A DNA stretch of 64,000 bases, from NCBI RefSeq assembly GCF_030063415.1, contig NZ_JASITA010000008.1, positions 1 to 64,000 on the forward strand, given 5' to 3'. Source of the DNA: Streptomyces sp. H27-C3. Its GTDB lineage: Bacteria; Actinomycetota; Actinomycetes; Streptomycetales; Streptomycetaceae. The first letter of the stretch is position 1, and every line of letters begins with the position of its first letter. The translations under genes and the position numbers were made by a program. The notes beneath the pieces were generated by a model. That model was given only the letters and a program-made list of their open reading frames with translations. It searched no databases and was not told the origin of the DNA. Below, one piece after another: positions 18,021 to 26,319 of this stretch.

Positions 18021-18638
18021 TTAGGAGTTTGTGGGCCCTTCATCGGCGTACCGCTGGAGGAAGGCGTGAGCAGCCTCATCGATCTCTTGGACAGGGTCGG
18101 GGCGACCCTGGAAGTCGAACCACTCGCCGTGAGTACGCTTGGCGTCGAATTGCTCATGCAGGTAGCGCTCAAGAGGGAACCCACCGCGAGCAGTCCAGCG
18201 GAGTTCCAATGTGGCCGCGGAGCCAGCTTGCAACGACTTCACCCGCTGGGCTATGTCCCTCGCAACGCCGATCTTGATTGATTCCGGGGCGTCGTCGGTC
18301 GATATGACATACACCCACCGGTCATCGAAGGGAACCTTCTCGCGCACTGCACGAGGCATGGGCTGCTCCATCAGTTCGATCATCTCCTCATACTCACGAT
18401 CCATCCGCTCGTTGATCGCAACCGTCAGACGGTTCAGCTTGTCTCGAGCTTGCTCGGCAGTGATTGCTCCAGCAGCAATCAGATCGAGGATCTCAACCAC
18501 AGCTGGGACTTCGATGTCAGTGCCCCAACTGGGAGCGTCTCTTCGCCTGTCGTCGCCCCGCATAAGCCCCCACTGCAGGGTGACGTTCTCGATGCGATGA
18601 CTACCGAAGGCCAACTGCACTGTGAAGGATTGCGCCAC
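18021..18638 (-). CDS. T5orf172 / GIY-YIG-like domain protein
   Basis: 205 aa from GTG 18638, chosen because AGAGGA stands six bases upstream. The C-terminal ~110 residues match the T5orf172 (MUG113) branch of GIY-YIG nucleases: WVYVISTDDAPESIKIGVA (the GIY-YIG-like strands, with KIG), an Arg in AQRVKSLQAG, then LERYLHEQFDAKRTHGEWF with the conserved E..LH..F.....GEWF block. The N-terminal ~90 residues contain a helical segment, perhaps for DNA contact. Relatives occur in phages and mobile elements. Nuclease activity is plausible but unproven. Confidence 0.75.
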   Translation of the reverse strand: MAQSFTVQLAFGSHRIENVTLQWGLMRGDDRRRDAPSWGTDIEVPAVVEILDLIAAGAITAEQARDKLNRLTVAINERMDREYEEMIELMEQPMPRAVREKVPFDDRWVYVISTDDAPESIKIGVARDIAQRVKSLQAGSAATLELRWTARGGFPLERYLHEQFDAKRTHGEWFDFQGRPDPVQEIDEAAHAFLQRYADEGPTNS

Positions 18639-18809
18639 GAGGAGTCCTCTCAGTCCAAAGGGTGGTGTGGTGCCGGATGAGGCCATCGTCGGCGATACCA
18701 CTGACACCGGTGGTTGCGACGTCCAGCCGGGCTGCGCTGCGCCACCATGAAGAGGGAGCCCGTCTCCTCGAGCTCATCACGAGGGGCCGTGCCACAACGT
18801 GCCAGTAGA

Positions 18810-18827
18810 GGCGGTAAACAGCGGTCA
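18810..18827 (+). repeat. 18-bp sequence shared with 29921-29938, upstream of the tRNA remnant
   Basis: The block GGCGGTAAACAGCGGTCA occurs here and again at 29921-29938. Both copies lie about 105 bases before a displaced tRNA-Gly 3' half. The intervening bases differ. It may be an arm-type integrase site or the 3' border of an old integrase gene. Confidence 0.6.
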
Positions 18828-18913
18828 CCAGAGGCTTCACCGGAGCTGTTCACAAGAGACGCCCGGCGGCCATCACCCCAGGTCAGCGGCCCTTCATGAG
18901 TCGAAGTACAGGG

Positions 18914-18958
18914 TGATTCCCAAGCTCAGAGTGCGGGTTCGATTCCCGTCACCCGCTC
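18914..18958 (+). repeat. Displaced tRNA-Gly(CCC) 3' half: attachment-site scar
   Basis: The stretch from the anticodon loop (TTCCCAA) through the 3' anticodon stem, variable loop, T-arm (GGGTTCGATTCCC) and acceptor (CACCCGCTCCA) is that of a tRNA-Gly with a CCC anticodon. The bases before it do not form the 5' half, so there is no complete tRNA. A second copy at 30024-30068 differs at one position of 45. Tyrosine integrases often cross over at the anticodon loop and displace such 3' halves. The scar would mark the right end of an element lying to its left. Confidence 0.85.
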
Positions 18959-18965
18959 CAAAGAA

Positions 18966-18992
18966 AAGCCCCAGGCCAGCGGCCGGGGGCTT
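18966..18992 (+). terminator. Hairpin terminator after the tRNA remnant
   Basis: AAGCCCC-A-GGCC pairs with GGCC-G-GGGGCTT around a three-base loop, followed by TCTTTG. It is the native terminator that would follow the tRNA gene; similar hairpins follow the other two tRNA-like remnants. Confidence 0.75.
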
Positions 18993-19299
18993 CTTTGTTG
19001 CCTGGACCATTTCGGGGATGTCGTGCCCTCCGCGTGCCCCAAGTCGCGTGCCTCCGCAGCTCAAAGTGGTGCGGAGGCGCGGATTCGCGTGCAGACCCCG
19101 CGGTCATCCTGAAGCCTGCGACGGGCCGCGCGTGCCCTGCATCACTTTGCGCGCGTGAGTCCTCAACAGCACGTCTGCAAACTGACAGCGGCGTTTCGTT
19201 CTACTCCCTGCGCCGTTCGGCCCCCTCGGTACCCTCCTCAACCTCACGCGCGTAGGGGTGGACGTACTCAGGTTGAACTGGCGGTGTCCGGTGCTTCGA
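18993..19299. other. Intergenic region, no supported gene
   Basis: About 300 bases between the tRNA-remnant terminator and the IS630 remnant. Frames are open but lack motifs. I see no promoter-like or repeat structure. Confidence 0.5.
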
Positions 19300-19625
19300 T
19301 CACGGCGGTTCTATGATCAAGCCGGTCGGCGGCAGGCAGCCGTCGATCAGGTGCGGCCGGAACTGGATCTTCTTCAGCTTGCGTTTGATGACGCGGGTGA
19401 GGTGGTGGAGATCGGCGGCGGCGAAGTCGGCCGGCGACCGTTCGAGCAGGGACCAGATGCCTTCCGCCGGGTTCAACTCCGGTGCGTAGCTGGGCAGCTG
19501 GGCAGCTGGAAGATCCGCAGCCACTGCTTGTTCTCCTCGGCGAAATCGTAGATCTTCTGGACGAGGTACAGGTTAAGGTTGTCCCAGCACCCCAGACGAT
19601 GTGCTGCCCATGCAAGGACGCCGCG
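19300..19625 (-). mobile_element. Decayed IS630-family transposase fragment
   Basis: On the minus strand one frame encodes WDNLNLYLVQKIYDF with the second catalytic Asp, and a shifted frame encodes YAPELNPAEGIWSLL with the catalytic Glu, then an RKLKKIQFRPHLIDG tail. The DDE order and spacing are those of IS630. The frame switch comes from a tandem duplication of AGCTGGGC at 19488-19503 (plus strand). The region upstream of WDN is missing or shifted again, so the transposase cannot be functional. Confidence 0.85.
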
Positions 19626-19649
19626 GGCTGACGACACCGCGCGACCAGG

Positions 19650-20690
19650 TCATGAATGAAGGATGGCTTCGCCGGTGATCCGGATACCCGTGTCTTCGCC
19701 CGGGTGGACGCTGAGGGGGCCTGCGACGCGGACGTCGATCGGGGTGTCCAGGCCGTCGACGGCGACGGTGACCATGGTGTCGTGGCCGTAGAAGCACACG
19801 TTCGTCACCGTGCCACGGGCTGCGGCCGTCTCGCTGAGGTGGAGCTGCTCGGGGCGGAGAAGGACCGTACCCGTTCGGCGGACTGCCGTGGGGGTGGCCA
19901 GGGAAACAGAACCCAGTGCGGTACTCGCCGTGCCGTACTCAACGGTGGCCGGGAGCAGGACGGCGTCGCCGACGAAGGCGGCGACCCAGGGGTTGGCGGG
20001 GCGGCGGTAGAGCTCCTGCGGGGTGTCGCACTGGGCGACCCGGCCGTCGCGTACGACGGCGACGACATCAGCGGTGGAAAGGGCTTCCTGCTGGTCGTGC
20101 GTGACCAGGACCGCGGTGGCGCCCGTGGCCTGCAGCGCGGCCCGCACGTCGGCCCGCACCCCGGTCCGCAGGGTGCTGTCGAGGGCGTTGAACGGCTCGT
20201 CGAGTAGAACGAGTTGGGGGCTCGGGGCGAGGGCGCGGGCCAGGGCGATGCGCTGCTGCTGGCCACCGGAGAGCTCGTGGGGCATCCGGTCGCCGTAGCC
20301 CGGGAGCCCGACCAGCTCCAGCATTTCGTCCGTACGGCGGCGACGGGTGGTGCGGTCGAGGGCGGTCAGGCCGAAGGCCACGTTGCGGGCCACGCTCAAG
20401 TGGGGGAAGAGCGCGCCCTCCTGGGGGACGATGCCGATCTGCCGGTGTTCCGGCGGCAGGTACACGCCCGGGCCGGTCAGCACGCGTCCACCGACCGTGA
20501 CCGTGCCCGCGTCGGCGCGCAGGAAGCCGGCGATGATGCGGAGCATGGTCGTCTTGCCGCAGCCGGAGGGACCGAGTACGGCGGCCAGGGCGCCGGCGGG
20601 CACGGTGAGGTCGAGGCCGTCGAGGACGGGTGGGGCAGCGGCGCCGCCGCCGTAGGACTTGGTCAGGCCTTCGATGCGCAGTTCGGTCAT
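19650..20690 (-). CDS. ABC transporter ATP-binding protein, ferric-iron (FbpC) type
   Basis: 346 aa, ATG overlapping the permease stop. Walker A GPSGCGKTT at about residue 40, Q-loop VPQEGALFPH, signature LSGGQQQRIALARAL at about 137, Walker B LVLLDEPFNALD, and switch His in VLVTHDQQEA. A ~110-residue C-terminal TOBE-like regulatory domain follows, as in FbpC/PotA. It powers import by the permease encoded upstream. The iron box before the operon supports iron rather than thiamine or polyamine as substrate. It ends just next to the IS630 scar. Confidence 0.92.
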   Translation of the reverse strand: MTELRIEGLTKSYGGGAAAPPVLDGLDLTVPAGALAAVLGPSGCGKTTMLRIIAGFLRADAGTVTVGGRVLTGPGVYLPPEHRQIGIVPQEGALFPHLSVARNVAFGLTALDRTTRRRRTDEMLELVGLPGYGDRMPHELSGGQQQRIALARALAPSPQLVLLDEPFNALDSTLRTGVRADVRAALQATGATAVLVTHDQQEALSTADVVAVVRDGRVAQCDTPQELYRRPANPWVAAFVGDAVLLPATVEYGTASTALGSVSLATPTAVRRTGTVLLRPEQLHLSETAAARGTVTNVCFYGHDTMVTVAVDGLDTPIDVRVAGPLSVHPGEDTGIRITGEAILHS

Positions 20691-22234
20691 GTGCGGTGCC
20701 TCCCGAGGAGGTAGGAGGGGATGGCCGCGAGGAGGATCAGCGCGGCGGCGTACGGAGCCGCGGCCGCGAAGGATCCGCTGCCGGTCTCCGTCCACAGCCG
20801 GGTGGCCAGGGTGTCCATGCCGGTCGGGCGCAGCAGCAGGGTGGCGGGGAGTTCCTTCATGCAGACCACGAAGGTCAGCGCGGCTCCCGCCGCGACTCCG
20901 GGGGCGGCCAGGGGCACCGTGATCTCGCGCAGCACGCGCCAGGGGCTGCGGCCCAGCGACCGGGCCACGTCCTCCAGCGCGGGCGGGGCCTGGAGGACGG
21001 CGGCGCGGGTGGCGGACACCGCGACGGGCAGGAACAGCACGGCGTACGCGCAGACCAGCAGCGGGAGTTCCTGGTAGAGCGGGCGGGCGTAGCGCACCGC
21101 GAAGAAGACGAGGGAGAGCGCCACGGTGATGCCGGGCAGCGCGTGGCCGGCGTACGCGGACTGCTCGAGCAGATGCGCAGTGCGGCCGCGGTAGCGGGCG
21201 GCGATCACCCCGACGGGCAGCGCGAGCACGGTGGTGAGCGCGGCGCCCGCGGCGGCGACGCCCAGGGTGGCCCAGGCCGTCTCGGCGAGCCCGGCCGGAT
21301 CCCAGGTGGCGGAGGAGCCGACGGCCAGCCAGTACCCGAGCGTGGCGAGCGGGAAGCCGACGGCGGCGGCCGTGACCACCCCGCACCAGCCCAGCGCGGG
21401 CACCCTCCAGCGCCCGAGCGGTGCGGGGACGGCCGGGCGGGCGGTGCCGGTGCCGGTACGCGCGTAGCCGGCGCGGCCGCGCGTACGGGCCTCGGCGGCG
21501 ACCAGGGCCACGGTGAGCAGGACCAGGACGACGCTGAGCGCGGCGGCCGGGGTGCGGTCGAAGCTGGAGCGGTACGAGGTGTAGATGCCGCGGGTGAAGG
21601 TGTCGTAGCTCATCAGCGAGACCGCGCCGAAGTCGGAGAACACGTACAGCGCGACCAGCACCGCGCCGCCCGCGGCGGCCGGGCGCAGCTGCGGGAGGGT
21701 GACGCGCCGGAAGGTGCGCACCGGGCCGAGGCCGAGCGAGCGCGCGGCCTCCTCCTGGGCGGGATCCGTCCCGCGCAGGGCGGCGGCCACCGGCAGGTAG
21801 ACGTACGGGAAGCTCACCAGCGTCAGGGACAGCGCGGCCCCCGTGAACCCGGCCAGTTCGGGGAAGGCCGACAGCCAGGAGAAGGCGGCGACGTAGCTGG
21901 GCACCGCCAGCGGCAGGGTCGCCAGCACCGACCAGCCGCGCGCCCACGGCAGTGCGGTACGGGCGGTCAGCCAGGCCAAGGAGATCCCGAGGACCAGGCT
22001 GGCCGCCACGACGACAGCGGCGAGGCCGACGCTGCGGGTGAGCAGCAGACCGCTCTGCTCCGTGGTGACGATGGACCAGGCGTATCCGGGACCGCGCTCA
22101 AGCGACCGGACGGCGAGGTATCCGAGCGGGAGCACGGCGAAGACTGCGGCTACCGCGGCCGGGACGACCAGAGCCCACGGGGGTCTGCGCGCGCCGGACC
22201 GGCGCGGTGTGGTCTTGACGGTGACTGCAGGCAC
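20687..22234 (-). CDS. ABC transporter permease, double-module FbpB type
   Basis: 515 aa, about 12 hydrophobic segments in two similar halves, as in the fused iron permeases FbpB/SfuB. Each half has an EAA cytoplasmic loop: EEAARSLGLGPVRTFRRVTL (about 180-199) and LEDVARSLGRSPWRVLREIT (about 425-444), which dock onto the ATPase. It starts two bases after the binding-protein stop and ends in an ATGA overlap with the ATPase gene, so the three genes form one operon. Confidence 0.92.
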   Translation of the reverse strand: MPAVTVKTTPRRSGARRPPWALVVPAAVAAVFAVLPLGYLAVRSLERGPGYAWSIVTTEQSGLLLTRSVGLAAVVVAASLVLGISLAWLTARTALPWARGWSVLATLPLAVPSYVAAFSWLSAFPELAGFTGAALSLTLVSFPYVYLPVAAALRGTDPAQEEAARSLGLGPVRTFRRVTLPQLRPAAAGGAVLVALYVFSDFGAVSLMSYDTFTRGIYTSYRSSFDRTPAAALSVVLVLLTVALVAAEARTRGRAGYARTGTGTARPAVPAPLGRWRVPALGWCGVVTAAAVGFPLATLGYWLAVGSSATWDPAGLAETAWATLGVAAAGAALTTVLALPVGVIAARYRGRTAHLLEQSAYAGHALPGITVALSLVFFAVRYARPLYQELPLLVCAYAVLFLPVAVSATRAAVLQAPPALEDVARSLGRSPWRVLREITVPLAAPGVAAGAALTFVVCMKELPATLLLRPTGMDTLATRLWTETGSGSFAAAAPYAAALILLAAIPSYLLGRHRT

Positions 22235-22236
22235 GG

Positions 22237-23256
22237 TCAGACGAGTCCGGTTTCCCGCAGCATGGCCAGGGTCTCCCTGAGCGAGTCGAGCTTGCCCAGG
22301 TCGATCTTGGGCGCCTGGAGGGAGTCCAGCGCGGGCAAGCCCTTCTCGGGGGCGACGCCGGCCGCGAGCGGGTACTCCTTCGTCTCCTCGGCGAAGTAGG
22401 TCTGCGCGTCCTTGGAGAGCAGGTAGTCGGCGGCCTTCTGTGCGAGCCCGCTCTCCTTGGGGGACTTGCCCTTGAGGAGTCCGACGCCGGCGACGTTGAC
22501 CAGGCCGCCCGGGTCGCCGTTCGGCAGGAACCGCAGCTTCGCCTTGAGCTTGCCCTCGCCTTCCTCGGCGGCCTTCTCGTACCAGTAGTAGTGGTTGATC
22601 AGGCCGACGGAGACCTGGCCCTCGTCCACGGCGGTGAGGATCTCGGTGTTCTTCTCGTACGCCTTGGGGGCGTTCGCCTTGAAGCCCTTGAGCCAGGTGC
22701 GCGTGGCGTCGTCCCCCTCAAGGACCCGCATGCCGGTGACGAAGGCCTGGAAGGAGGCGTTGTTCGGGGCGTATCCGATCTTGCCCTTCCACTCGGGCTT
22801 GACCAGCTCGTGGACGCTGGTCGGCGGCGTGGGGGCCTTGGCCGGGTTGTACGCGAGGACGCGGACGCGGCCGGACACGCCGACCCAGTTGCCGGCGCTG
22901 CTCCGGTAGGCGGGGTCGACCTGGTCGAGCGTGGTCTGCGGCAGCGGGGCCAGGCGGCCTTCCTTCGACAGCGCGCCGAGGGCACCGGCGTCCTGGGAGA
23001 AGAACAGGGCGGCCTTGGTCTTGTCGCCTTCTTCGAGGATCTGCGCGGACAGTTCGGCGCCGTCGCCGTAGCGGACGTCGATCTTCGCGCCGAGCTGCTT
23101 CTCCATCTTCTCGATGAGCGGCTCGACGATCTTCTCGTTGCGGCCGGAGTAGATGACGATGTCACCGGGCTCCTCGCTGCAGGCCGCGAGGCCGGGCAAC
23201 AGCAGGCCCAGACCGAGGAGCGGGGCGGCGAGTCGGCGGGCCGTGGGGCGTCGCAT
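22237..23256 (-). CDS. Iron ABC transporter substrate-binding lipoprotein (FbpA type)
   Basis: 339 aa from ATG 23256, with AGGAAGG about eight bases upstream. The lipoprotein signal is LGLGLLLPGLAACSEE (lipobox LAAC). The mature start DIVIYSGRNEKIVEPLIE is typical of the FbpA/FutA ferric-binding family. INHYYWYE at about residue 220 holds the tandem Tyr pair that binds Fe(III) in FbpA. It would capture ferric iron or a ferric complex outside the membrane. First gene of the operon, behind an iron box. Confidence 0.92.
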   Translation of the reverse strand: MRRPTARRLAAPLLGLGLLLPGLAACSEEPGDIVIYSGRNEKIVEPLIEKMEKQLGAKIDVRYGDGAELSAQILEEGDKTKAALFFSQDAGALGALSKEGRLAPLPQTTLDQVDPAYRSSAGNWVGVSGRVRVLAYNPAKAPTPPTSVHELVKPEWKGKIGYAPNNASFQAFVTGMRVLEGDDATRTWLKGFKANAPKAYEKNTEILTAVDEGQVSVGLINHYYWYEKAAEEGEGKLKAKLRFLPNGDPGGLVNVAGVGLLKGKSPKESGLAQKAADYLLSKDAQTYFAEETKEYPLAAGVAPEKGLPALDSLQAPKIDLGKLDSLRETLAMLRETGLV

Positions 23257-23366
23257 GGTGATGCCTTCCTGATATGGCTTGCGTGGTGTCGCCGGACATC
23301 GCGTCGTCACGGGGCCGTAGGGAGCGGGCGGCGGAGCGGCCCATCGGAGACCGCAGAACCTATGAA

Positions 23367-23385
23367 TAAGGTAAAGCTAACCTCA
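23367..23385 (-). promoter_or_regulatory. Iron box (IdeR/DmdR1-like operator) for the iron transporter operon
   Basis: TAAGGTAAAGCTAACCTCA fits the 19-bp actinobacterial DtxR/IdeR consensus TWAGGTWAGSCTWACCTWA with few mismatches. It lies about 110 bases upstream of the binding-protein start. The regulator bound to Fe(II) would repress the operon when iron is plentiful. Confidence 0.8.
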
Positions 23386-23492
23386 CCGTCAAGAACGGCG
23401 TGATAACGGCTTGTCCGCGGCCACGAAAGCGCTGGCGCGCACCGGCCACGCACGCCCTGCGCGCCGCCCGTGATGATTCTGTGCCTTTCCAT

Positions 23493-23511
23493 TGAGGTAA
23501 GGCTCGCCTAA
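23493..23511 (+). promoter_or_regulatory. Iron box upstream of the adenylation-acyltransferase gene
   Basis: TGAGGTAAGGCTCGCCTAA matches the same DtxR/IdeR-type dyad and ends 10 bases before the GTG at 23522. With the box at 23367 it frames a divergent iron-regulated promoter pair. Its position implies a transcript start very near the start codon. Confidence 0.8.
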
Positions 23512-23521
23512 GGTTCCCGCT

Positions 23522-26134
23522 GTGCTCACCCCCCACCATCCCTTGCCGGGCATAGCGGACACCCAGCAGACGCTGTTCGCCCGGCACCTCGCCTCGTACG
23601 GAGATCGTCCGGCTGTCCTCGGCCCCGACGGCGATCTGTCGTACGGTGAACTCGCCGAACGGGTCGCCGAGACGGTCGGCCGCCTCGGCACGGACCACCG
23701 GCGCCTCGTCCTGCTCGCAGGCGCCAACACCGTCGACGCGCTCGTCGTCTACCTCGCCGCCCTCGCGGCCGGGCACCCGGTGCTGCTGGTCCCGGGTGAC
23801 AACGAGGAGGCCGTGCGGTCCCTGACCGCCGCCTACGATCCGGATGTCGTGGCCCGGCCGGACGCCGACGGCCGGTGGGTGATCGACGAACGCAACCCCG
23901 TCTCGGCGCACAAGCTCCACCCGGAGCTCGCGCTGCTGCTCAGCACCTCCGGGTCCACCGGATCGCCGAAACTGGTGCGGCTGTCGTACGACAACCTCCA
24001 GGCCAACGCCGAATCCATCGCCGACTACCTCGGCATCCGCGAGGACGACCGCGCCGCCACCACCCTGCCCCTGCACTACTGCTACGGCCTGTCGGTCGTC
24101 AACAGCCACCTGCTGCGCGGCGCCGCCCTGATCCTCACCGGCCTCTCCGTCGCCGACGAGCGCTTCTGGACTCTCTTCCGCCATCGCCGCGGTACCGCGC
24201 TCGCCGGGGTCCCGTACACCTTCGACCTGCTCGACCGAGTCGGCTTCACCGGCATGGACCTCCCCCACCTGCGGTACATCACCCAGGCCGGCGGCCGACT
24301 GGCGCCGGAGAGGGTCACCGCGTACGCGGAGCTGGGCCGGCGGCGTGGCTGGGCCCTGTATGTCATGTACGGGCAGACCGAGGCCACCGCGCGCATGGCC
24401 TACCTCCCGCCCGACCTCGCCGCGACGCGTCCGCGGGCGATCGGAGTCCCGGTCCCGGGCGGCTCCTTCCACCTCCAGCCCCACCCCGACTGGCCCGGCC
24501 AGGACACCGGCGAACTCCTCTACGCGGGACCGAACGTCATGCTCGGCTACGCCGAACGCCCCTCGGACCTCCGCCTCGGCCGCACCACCGACGAGCTCCA
24601 CACCGGGGACATCGCCCGGCGCACCGTGGACGGGCTGTACGAAATCGTGGGCCGCAGCAGCAGTTTCGCCAAAATCCTCGGCCTGCGGATCGACCCCCAG
24701 CAGACCGAGTCCCTGCTCGCACGGCACGGCTTCAGCGCCTGGTGCGCGGGCGCCGACGACGCCCTCGTCGTGGCCACGGCGGGCGACACCGGCACCGACC
24801 CCGCCGAGGTACGCCGGATCGTGACCGCCGCGTGCGGCCTCCCGGCCCGCGTGATACACGTCCACGTCCTGCCCGAACTGCCCCGCCTGGCCACCGGAAA
24901 GCCCGACTACCAGGCCGTACGCGCCCTCGGCCAACTCCCCGGGGAGACAGCGGCCCGGTCCGCGAACCTCACCGACCTGCTGCGTCTGTACGCCGAAATC
25001 CTCGACCGCGGTGAGGTCACCGAGGACAGCAGCTTCGTCTCGCTGGGCGGCGACTCCCTCTCCTACGTCGAGATGTCCATCGCCCTGGAGGAGGCACTCG
25101 GCCACCTGCCGGACGACTGGCACACCCTGACGATCCGCGAACTCCCCGGCGCGCAAGCGAAACTGGACTCGAACCCCGGACCCCGGGCCGGGCGTCGGCG
25201 CCGCCTGGAGACCGGTATCGCCCTGCGCGCCGCCGCGATCGTCTTCATCGTCGGCTCACACATCCCCGACATCTTCTACATCAAGGGCGGCGCTCACCTG
25301 CTGCTGACGGTCGCCGGGTTCAACCTCGCCCGCTTCCACCTCACGCCGTCCGCCGAACGCCGCGACCGCATCCGGAGCCTGGGGCGCGGCATCGGCCGGG
25401 TCGCCCTGCCGAGCATGGCCTGGATCGGCCTCGTGATGCTCGTCAAGGACGACTACGACCTGGCCAACCTCTTCCTGTTGAACAGCGTCCTGGGGCCGCA
25501 CGGGGACACACCCCACATGCAGTTCTGGTTCGTCGAGGCACTCGTCCACCTGCTGATCGCCCTGGTGGCACTGCTGGGTCTGCGGTCCGTGGACCGCGCC
25601 GAACGCCGCTTCCCCTTCGCCCTTCCCATGGCCGTCGTGGCGGCCGGACTGACCACGCGCTACGACGTGTTCGGCCTGGCGGACCGCTTCCACGTCCCTG
25701 AAGCGGTCACCGTCTTCTGGCTCTTCGCGCTGGGCTGGGCCGCGGCGAGGGCGAGCACCGTACGCCGGCGATGGCTGGTGACGGCGGCGGCGGTAGCCAC
25801 CGTTCCTGGCTTCTTCCCCGGCCTACAGCCGTTCCGGGAGGCTCTCATCATCGCCGGATTCGCACTGCTGGTGTGGGCACCGAGCCTGCCAAGCCGCGGA
25901 TGGATCAACCGAGCGGCCGGGATCCTGGCCGGCAGCTCGCTGTACATCTACCTCACCCATTGGCAGATCTACCCCCACTTCCACGGGTCCTACGGCTGGC
26001 TGGCGCTGTTCACCTCTCTCGCCTTCGGCATCGGCTACGCCGAAGTGGCCACGCGCGTGGCACGGAAGCTGCCCGCACTCCTCCGCCACGCCCGCGGTAT
26101 CCACACGTCCGCTCGTGCGGCCGACGTGTCGTAA
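23522..26134 (+). CDS. Adenylation-carrier-acyltransferase membrane protein (NRPS-like), iron regulated
   Basis: 870 aa from GTG 23522. Residues ~15-480 are an AMP-forming adenylation domain: A3 LLLSTSGSTGSPKLVRLS, A5 YVMYGQTEATARM, GELLYAGPNVMLGY, A7 ELHTGDIAR, A10 LPRLATGKPDYQ. Residues ~485-555 are a carrier domain with the phosphopantetheine Ser in FVSLGGDSLSYVEM. Residues ~563-860 are an acyltransferase-3-like membrane domain with about ten hydrophobic segments and the late IYLTHWQIYPHFH. It should activate an acid, load it on its own carrier and transfer it at the membrane. The iron box suggests a role in a siderophore or iron-stress lipid; the substrate is unknown. Confidence 0.85.
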   Translation: MLTPHHPLPGIADTQQTLFARHLASYGDRPAVLGPDGDLSYGELAERVAETVGRLGTDHRRLVLLAGANTVDALVVYLAALAAGHPVLLVPGDNEEAVRSLTAAYDPDVVARPDADGRWVIDERNPVSAHKLHPELALLLSTSGSTGSPKLVRLSYDNLQANAESIADYLGIREDDRAATTLPLHYCYGLSVVNSHLLRGAALILTGLSVADERFWTLFRHRRGTALAGVPYTFDLLDRVGFTGMDLPHLRYITQAGGRLAPERVTAYAELGRRRGWALYVMYGQTEATARMAYLPPDLAATRPRAIGVPVPGGSFHLQPHPDWPGQDTGELLYAGPNVMLGYAERPSDLRLGRTTDELHTGDIARRTVDGLYEIVGRSSSFAKILGLRIDPQQTESLLARHGFSAWCAGADDALVVATAGDTGTDPAEVRRIVTAACGLPARVIHVHVLPELPRLATGKPDYQAVRALGQLPGETAARSANLTDLLRLYAEILDRGEVTEDSSFVSLGGDSLSYVEMSIALEEALGHLPDDWHTLTIRELPGAQAKLDSNPGPRAGRRRRLETGIALRAAAIVFIVGSHIPDIFYIKGGAHLLLTVAGFNLARFHLTPSAERRDRIRSLGRGIGRVALPSMAWIGLVMLVKDDYDLANLFLLNSVLGPHGDTPHMQFWFVEALVHLLIALVALLGLRSVDRAERRFPFALPMAVVAAGLTTRYDVFGLADRFHVPEAVTVFWLFALGWAAARASTVRRRWLVTAAAVATVPGFFPGLQPFREALIIAGFALLVWAPSLPSRGWINRAAGILAGSSLYIYLTHWQIYPHFHGSYGWLALFTSLAFGIGYAEVATRVARKLPALLRHARGIHTSARAADVS

Positions 26135-26220
26135 GCCTGGGCCCGCGCAGCCAACGCAGCTTGCTCTACGTGGTCCCGCCTGAAGGGCCACAACAGCAGT
26201 TCATGGGCTGTCCAAAGGCT

Positions 26221-26251
26221 GGTGACGGGCTCGAGTCCCGCATCCGCTCCA
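26221..26251 (+). repeat. Degenerate tRNA 3'-end-like sequence (possible third attachment scar)
   Basis: A CGGGCTCGAGTCCCG-like T-arm is followed by CATCCGCTCCA, an acceptor end with CCA. The 5' half is absent. It aligns loosely with the tRNA-Gly halves at 18914 and 30024 with indels, and is followed by a similar terminator. Confidence 0.5.
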
Positions 26252-26258
26252 TGACAAA

Positions 26259-26279
26259 CCCCAGGCCGCCGACCTGGGG
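26259..26279 (+). terminator. Hairpin after the degenerate tRNA-like end
   Basis: CCCCAGG pairs with CCTGGGG around a seven-base loop, then TTGCCTTTC. It resembles the hairpins after the other two tRNA remnants. Confidence 0.6.
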
Positions 26280-26319
26280 CTTGCCTTTCGCCTGCGTCTC
26301 CTGACCGGTACGGCTTGTG

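Noticed and set aside
18914..18960. Functional tRNA gene
   Set aside because: Only the 3' half from the anticodon loop on is present; no D-arm or 5' acceptor strand lies upstream.
20630..22399. 589-codon plus-strand Gly/Arg/Gln-rich frame opposite the permease
   Set aside because: Low-complexity antisense frame; the permease on the other strand has EAA loops and membrane segments.
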